Assembly (NCBI GenBank): GCA_003505155.1
Contig: DNYJ01000008.1
Coordinates: 1-8,563, forward strand
DNA length: 8,563 bases
Direction of reading: 5' to 3'
From: Candidatus Uhrbacteria bacterium
GTDB taxonomy: Bacteria; Patescibacteriota; Patescibacteriia; UBA9934; UBA10169
The first letter of the stretch is position 1; every line of letters begins with the position of its first letter. The notes below the pieces were generated by a model. That model searched no databases. It was not told the origin of the DNA and worked only from the letters and a program-made list of their open reading frames with translations. Position numbers and translations under genes: made by a program. Of this stretch, positions 5,350 through 8,563 are shown in pieces.

Positions 5350-6372
5350 ATGCGCATCCTTGCGATCGAAACGAGTTGCGATGAGACGGCCGTGGCCGTG
5401 GTTCGAGATGACGACGGGAAGTTTGTTGTCGAGAAGGATCTTGTCGCTTCGCAAATGAAGACGCACGCGAAGTATGGAGGCGTGGTGCCCGAGGTTGCGG
5501 CGCGGATGCACATGGAGGCGTTGTTTCCGATGTTGGTCGAGGCTGGAATCCAGCGCGATGGAGCGGGTATTGACGCTGTGGCGGTGACGGCAGGACCCGG
5601 GCTTGTGGTGGCGCTTCGTGTCGGAGTCGAGTCGGCGAAAACCCTCTCGGTGCTTTGGAACAAACCTTTGGTTGCCGTTAACCATCTCGAAGGGCATCTT
5701 GCGAGCGCGTGGCTTTCGCAGACACAGCCGGCGTTTCCGGTTCTCTCGCTTCTTGTCTCTGGCGGGCACACGGAGATTGTTTTGATGCGCTCGGAAGGCG
5801 CGAATGAGACGCTCGGAAGTACGCGTGATGATGCCGCGGGCGAGGCATTCGACAAGGTGGCGAAGCTCTTGGGTCTTGGCTACCCGGGAGGGCCGGAGAT
5901 TTCCCGCCGAGCTGAACATGGCCGAGCCGACGCGATCAACCTGCCGCGCCCCATGCTTGATGCCGACAATCTTGATTTCAGTTTCAGCGGTCTCAAAACA
6001 GCAGTGGCGAGGGAAGTAAGAAAATGGGGTCAGGCCGTGAATGGGGAATTTGTGGAAGACATGGCGGCGAGTTTTCAGGAAGCCGTGGTGGAGACGCTCG
6101 TAACCAAGTTTGAACGTGCCCTCCTCAAGCATCCGTCTCGAACCGTCACGCTTGTGGGCGGTGTCTCGGCTAACGCGCGTCTTCGGGAAGCGTTCAACCA
6201 TTTAACTCAAAGGTTGAATGTGCCTGCGATCATTCCGGAGAGGAAGTACTCGACGGATAACGCCGCGATGATCGGGGTGGCAGGGCTCAAGAAGCTCTCG
6301 CGAGGCGAGACGGTTGATCCATTTACGCTCGAAGCCGACCCCCATCTTGCGCTTTCGTCATCCCGAGCTTAG
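5350..6372 (+). CDS. tsaD: tRNA N6-adenosine threonylcarbamoyltransferase TsaD
   Basis: TsaD transfers the threonylcarbamoyl group from threonylcarbamoyl-AMP to A37 of ANN-decoding tRNAs (t6A), working with TsaB and TsaE in bacteria. The 340-residue length is normal. Seen: MRILAIETSCDETAVAVV at the N-terminus, KYGGVVPEVAAR (41-52), NHLEGH with metal-ligand His112 and His116, VSGGHTEIV (136-144), DDAAGEAFDK (160-169), GGVSANARLREA (270-281), and STDNAAMIG (301-309) with the third ligand Asp303. The start at 5350 matches the family N-terminus and follows an extended -10 directly; the frame open further upstream to 5269 adds 27 residues that do not belong. tsaE begins three bases after the stop, forming an operon. 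tsaB and tsaC are not in the window. Confidence 0.97.
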   Translation: MRILAIETSCDETAVAVVRDDDGKFVVEKDLVASQMKTHAKYGGVVPEVAARMHMEALFPMLVEAGIQRDGAGIDAVAVTAGPGLVVALRVGVESAKTLSVLWNKPLVAVNHLEGHLASAWLSQTQPAFPVLSLLVSGGHTEIVLMRSEGANETLGSTRDDAAGEAFDKVAKLLGLGYPGGPEISRRAEHGRADAINLPRPMLDADNLDFSFSGLKTAVAREVRKWGQAVNGEFVEDMAASFQEAVVETLVTKFERALLKHPSRTVTLVGGVSANARLREAFNHLTQRLNVPAIIPERKYSTDNAAMIGVAGLKKLSRGETVDPFTLEADPHLALSSSRA

Positions 6373-6375
6373 CCG

Positions 6376-6867
6376 ATGGATCTTCGTCTTATGCTAACAA
6401 CTCTCCACTCCCTGCAAGACATGCGCGTCTTCGCCGCCGAAATTGCCGGCTCTCTTTTAGGCGGAGAGATTTTGGGTCTGGAAGGAGAACTCGGCACCGG
6501 CAAAACGGAGTTTGTGCGAGGTTTGGCCGAAGCGCTCGGCTCGATCGATCCGGTTAAAAGCCCGAGCTTCACGCTTCTCAATCATTACCGTCTTAATCAC
6601 TCCACGATCAAACACCTCATTCACGTCGACCTCTATCGCCTCGACAAGCTCGGGACAGGCCATTCGACTTCGCTCATGACAGGTCGTCTCGAAGGAGCGA
6701 ACACGAACGCACTCGAACACATCGGACTTGACGAATGGCTCGGACAAGACGACGCGGTCATCGTCATCGAGTGGCCCGAGCGTCTGCCAATATCTTTTTC
6801 TAAAATGCGCACGCTCCGTTTCTCCTACGGCGAGCAGGAATCCGATCGCGTGATTGAGTTTAAATGA
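6376..6867 (+). CDS. tsaE: TsaE, tRNA t6A biosynthesis ATPase, with a repeat-derived internal insertion
   Basis: TsaE is the small P-loop ATPase that drives turnover of the TsaBDE complex. The 163-residue protein shows Walker A GELGTGKT (residues 37-44, Lys43), SPSFTLLNHY (62-71), HVDLYRL (83-89) and VIEWPERL (130-137). Between HVDLYRLD and NALEHIGLDEWLG there is an extra segment of about 18-20 residues (roughly 91-110, GTGHSTSLMTGRLEGAN) where family members join directly. It is encoded by a palindromic repeat-like stretch, and the frame is kept. The start may be ATG 6376, three bases after tsaD, or ATG 6391; neither has a good Shine-Dalgarno, so translation probably depends on tsaD. The gene is convergent with pilB. 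The family call is firm. Confidence 0.95.
   Translation: MDLRLMLTTLHSLQDMRVFAAEIAGSLLGGEILGLEGELGTGKTEFVRGLAEALGSIDPVKSPSFTLLNHYRLNHSTIKHLIHVDLYRLDKLGTGHSTSLMTGRLEGANTNALEHIGLDEWLGQDDAVIVIEWPERLPISFSKMRTLRFSYGEQESDRVIEFK
6646..6705. repeat. Palindromic repeat element inserted in frame within tsaE
   Basis: This stretch holds two GACAGG copies (6654-6659, 6678-6683), TTCGCTC (6669-6675) matched by GAGCGAA (6695-6701), and TTCGA (6663-6667) matched by TCGAA (6689-6693), so it is a partly degenerate palindrome. It resembles the dispersed 'TTCGACTTCGCTCAGGACAGG'-like short repeats that I recall from many environmental bacterial genomes; one reverse frame reads ACPELVE, the usual spurious translation of that family. 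It coincides with the extra residues in TsaE. Boundaries are approximate. Confidence 0.6.
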
Positions 6868-6889
6868 AGAGACACCCCGTGAGAGGTGT
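6861..6889 (-). terminator. Probable intrinsic terminator of the pilB-like gene
   Basis: On the minus strand ACACCTC (6889-6883) pairs with GGGGTGT (6878-6872) around a TCAC loop with one U-G wobble, then CTCTTCATTT follows. On the plus strand the wobble becomes a C-A mismatch. The T-rich run overlaps the tsaE stop codon, which is at 6865-6867. It may also weaken transcription leaving tsaE. Confidence 0.45.
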
Positions 6890-6937
6890 GGAGATTTCTG
6901 AGGGAACCCCCCAACCTGGAGACAGCCTGGCGCCAAT

Positions 6938-8563
6938 TCATGTCATCGCTACGCGGTTGATTTCTTCGACGCTTGTTATGCCTTCGAGGGCTTTCAAGAG
7001 TCCGTCTTGATACATCGTCACCATACCTTGTTGTTGCGCGATTTCTCGCATTTGCGTTTCCGTGGGCGAGCCTTCCTTCATGGCCGTCTCCACCTCGGGC
7101 GTCATGACAAGAATCTCATAGATGCCGACGCGCCCTTTGTAGCCGCCATGGCACTTGTCGCATCCTGTTCCCCCGCCCGGCTGTGCCGTTCGGGCAGGCG
7201 GTCCATAAAACTCAAGCGGTTTGTCTGTCGGGATGCGTTCGCCCGACGCTTCCGGAATGGCGAGCAGGGATTTTTTCACTTCCTCGAGTTCATTGTTCTC
7301 AAGCGCGACGGGCACTTTGCACGACTCGCACAAGCGGCGAACCAAACGTTGTCCCAAAATCACGTTCAGAGCTTGCACGAGGAGAAACGGCTTCACTCCC
7401 ATGTTCATGAGACGGGGAATCGCGCCGGCTGCGTCGTTTGTGTGAACGGTTGAAAGGAGAAGGTGTCCCGTGAGAGCGGCGTTCACGGCCGTGTCGGCGG
7501 TTTCAAGATCGCGAATTTCTCCTACCATCACGATGTCGGGATCTTGTCGGAGAATGGAACGTAGTCCACTGGCGAATGTGTACGTTTTTTCTGCGTCCAC
7601 CTGGCTTTGATTGATGCCCTGAAGCTTGTACTCGATCGGATCCTCAAGCGTGATGATTTTGACACCCGGTTGGTTCAACTTGCGTAGCATGGAATAAAGC
7701 GTCGTCGTTTTTCCGGATCCGGTCGGACCGGTCGTGAGGATCATCCCGTGTGGCTTTTTTAGTTCACGCTCGAGCTTTTCAAATGCTTTCGGGCGGAATC
7801 CCAATTCTTCAAATCCAACGTTGATGGCGGAGGGTTTCAAAATGCGCATGACCACGGACTCGCCCCAGTTGGTCGGGAGAGAGGAAACGCGCACGTCGGT
7901 GTTGCCGCTTTGAAGAAAGATCGTGAAGCGTCCGTCCTGCGGCCGGTTGGTGATGTTGATTTTGAGTCCCGAAATGAGTTTGATGCGGCTCACGATTTTT
8001 TTCCACGACTCTTTGGGAAGCTGTGCCACTTTCTGCAGGACGCCGTCAACGCGAAACCGCACGTTGATGCCTCCTTCTTCCGCCTCGATGTGAATGTCGG
8101 AGGATTCGAATCGGAGTGCGGCGGCGATCATAATGGTCATGATGTCGGTGGTGTTGGACGATGCGAGAAGTTCGCCGAGCGCTGAAAGGCTCTTTAGCTG
8201 TTTCTGGTACGAACCGATTTCGGTTTCTGTGATGCGCACGCCTTTGATAATTTTTGCGATTTTGGGGAGCGCCTCATAGAGATTAAGGACGTAGGAAAGG
8301 CTGTCTTCGGAAACGCGATAGATGCCCACATGCGTTTTTTTGCGCTCGCCGATTTGGAAGGCGAGCTCTTGGACAGCAGAGCTTGAAGGTTCGGGACTTC
8401 CAAGTCGAAGCTCCGGTCCGGTGAACAGGAAGGGAACGGCTCGCACGGATTCCGCGGTTTCTTTTGGCACGAGCCCGAGCGCCTCCGGTGAAACGGCAAA
8501 CCCGCGCAGGGCGACATAAGGGACGCCCTGCAAGGTCGCCGCGGCCTGTGCGGCGTTCTCTCG
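6938..8563 (-). CDS. pilB: PilB/GspE-family type IV pilus or type II secretion ATPase, N-terminus missing (window edge)
   Basis: This hexameric cytoplasmic ATPase powers pilin assembly. 541 residues are visible and the frame is open to the right edge: the reading upstream of a TTG at 8533 continues the N-terminal domain (ENAAQAAATLQGVPYVALRG), so the true start lies outside. The visible N-terminal ~70 residues look like an MshEN/GspE-N domain. In visible numbering: SSDIHIEAEE (154-163) starts the core, Walker A GPTGSGKTTTLY 279-290, Asp box ITLEDPIEY 304-312, Walker B DPDIVMVGEIRD 341-352, His box LSTVHTNDAAGAIPRL 370-385. Zinc cysteines are 412/415 and 468/471, with a ~52-residue spacer, then GYKGRVGIYEIL. 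All motifs are intact. No other pilus gene is present. PilB is preferred over GspE by general resemblance only. Confidence 0.93.
   Translation of the reverse strand, partial: RENAAQAAATLQGVPYVALRGFAVSPEALGLVPKETAESVRAVPFLFTGPELRLGSPEPSSSAVQELAFQIGERKKTHVGIYRVSEDSLSYVLNLYEALPKIAKIIKGVRITETEIGSYQKQLKSLSALGELLASSNTTDIMTIMIAAALRFESSDIHIEAEEGGINVRFRVDGVLQKVAQLPKESWKKIVSRIKLISGLKINITNRPQDGRFTIFLQSGNTDVRVSSLPTNWGESVVMRILKPSAINVGFEELGFRPKAFEKLERELKKPHGMILTTGPTGSGKTTTLYSMLRKLNQPGVKIITLEDPIEYKLQGINQSQVDAEKTYTFASGLRSILRQDPDIVMVGEIRDLETADTAVNAALTGHLLLSTVHTNDAAGAIPRLMNMGVKPFLLVQALNVILGQRLVRRLCESCKVPVALENNELEEVKKSLLAIPEASGERIPTDKPLEFYGPPARTAQPGGGTGCDKCHGGYKGRVGIYEILVMTPEVETAMKEGSPTETQMREIAQQQGMVTMYQDGLLKALEGITSVEEINRVAMT

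Noticed and set aside
5254..6201. 315-codon open frame antisense to tsaD
   Set aside because: Rich in Arg and His with no recognisable motif; a shadow of tsaD.
6457..6936. 159-codon minus-strand frame across tsaE and the pilB intergenic gap
   Set aside because: Antisense to tsaE. Its ACPELVE segment is the known spurious translation of the palindromic repeat, not a protein signal.
8531..8533. TTG as the start of the pilB-like gene
   Set aside because: The frame stays open to the window edge and the upstream residues continue the N-terminal domain, so this is an internal leucine codon.
1..8563. CRISPR array, insertion sequence, prophage or defence operon
   Set aside because: No regularly spaced repeats, transposase, integrase or nuclease motifs were found on either strand.

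Overview
The window looks like a bacterial chromosome segment. It has a tRNA-Glu gene with an encoded CCA end, sigma-70-like promoters, intrinsic terminators, and conserved informational genes (a class I rRNA-type methyltransferase, an RluA-type pseudouridine synthase, TsaD/TsaE, a PilB/GspE ATPase). By eye the GC content is in the high fifties. The housekeeping gene repertoire, the leaderless-looking starts, the RelB-like ribbon-helix-helix protein and a short palindromic repeat read through inside tsaE are all compatible with a Patescibacteria/CPR-type genome. I cannot prove that from sequence alone, and a secreted beta-barrel-like protein in the middle of the window fits a diderm bacterium better.

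Layout. Bases 1-1223 (minus): a methyltransferase followed by an RluA-family pseudouridine synthase that runs off the left edge; the two overlap by ATGA and are probably co-translated from a near-leaderless promoter. Bases 1355-1669 (plus): a small RelB-like antitoxin with its own promoter and no toxin visible beside it. Bases 1688-1793 (minus): tRNA-Glu(UUC) and its terminator. Bases 1794-2076: non-coding DNA with a spaced direct repeat and a strong hairpin. Bases 2077-2643 (minus): a two-helix membrane protein of unknown function behind a promoter that is overlaid by a perfect inverted repeat. Bases 2696-5335: a self-contained divergent pair, a MOSC-domain protein (minus) and a secreted TPR-like/beta-barrel-like protein (plus). 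They are driven from back-to-back TTGACA boxes and each is closed by an outward-facing terminator. Bases 5335-6867 (plus): a tsaD-tsaE operon. Bases 6938-8563 (minus): a PilB/GspE-type ATPase whose N-terminus lies beyond the right edge.

How the genes work together. TsaD and TsaE belong to one complex that makes the t6A37 modification of ANN-decoding tRNAs. Together with the rRNA-type methyltransferase, the pseudouridine synthase and the tRNA gene, they make this a translation and RNA-modification neighbourhood. The PilB-like ATPase would power a type IV pilus or related secretion machine encoded elsewhere. The MOSC/beta-barrel pair is the accessory part of the window. No CRISPR array, insertion sequence, phage gene or defence operon is visible. 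The most unusual items are the in-frame palindromic insertion in tsaE, the mirrored divergent promoter, the operator-like palindrome before the unknown membrane gene, and three minus-strand terminators built to the same pattern.
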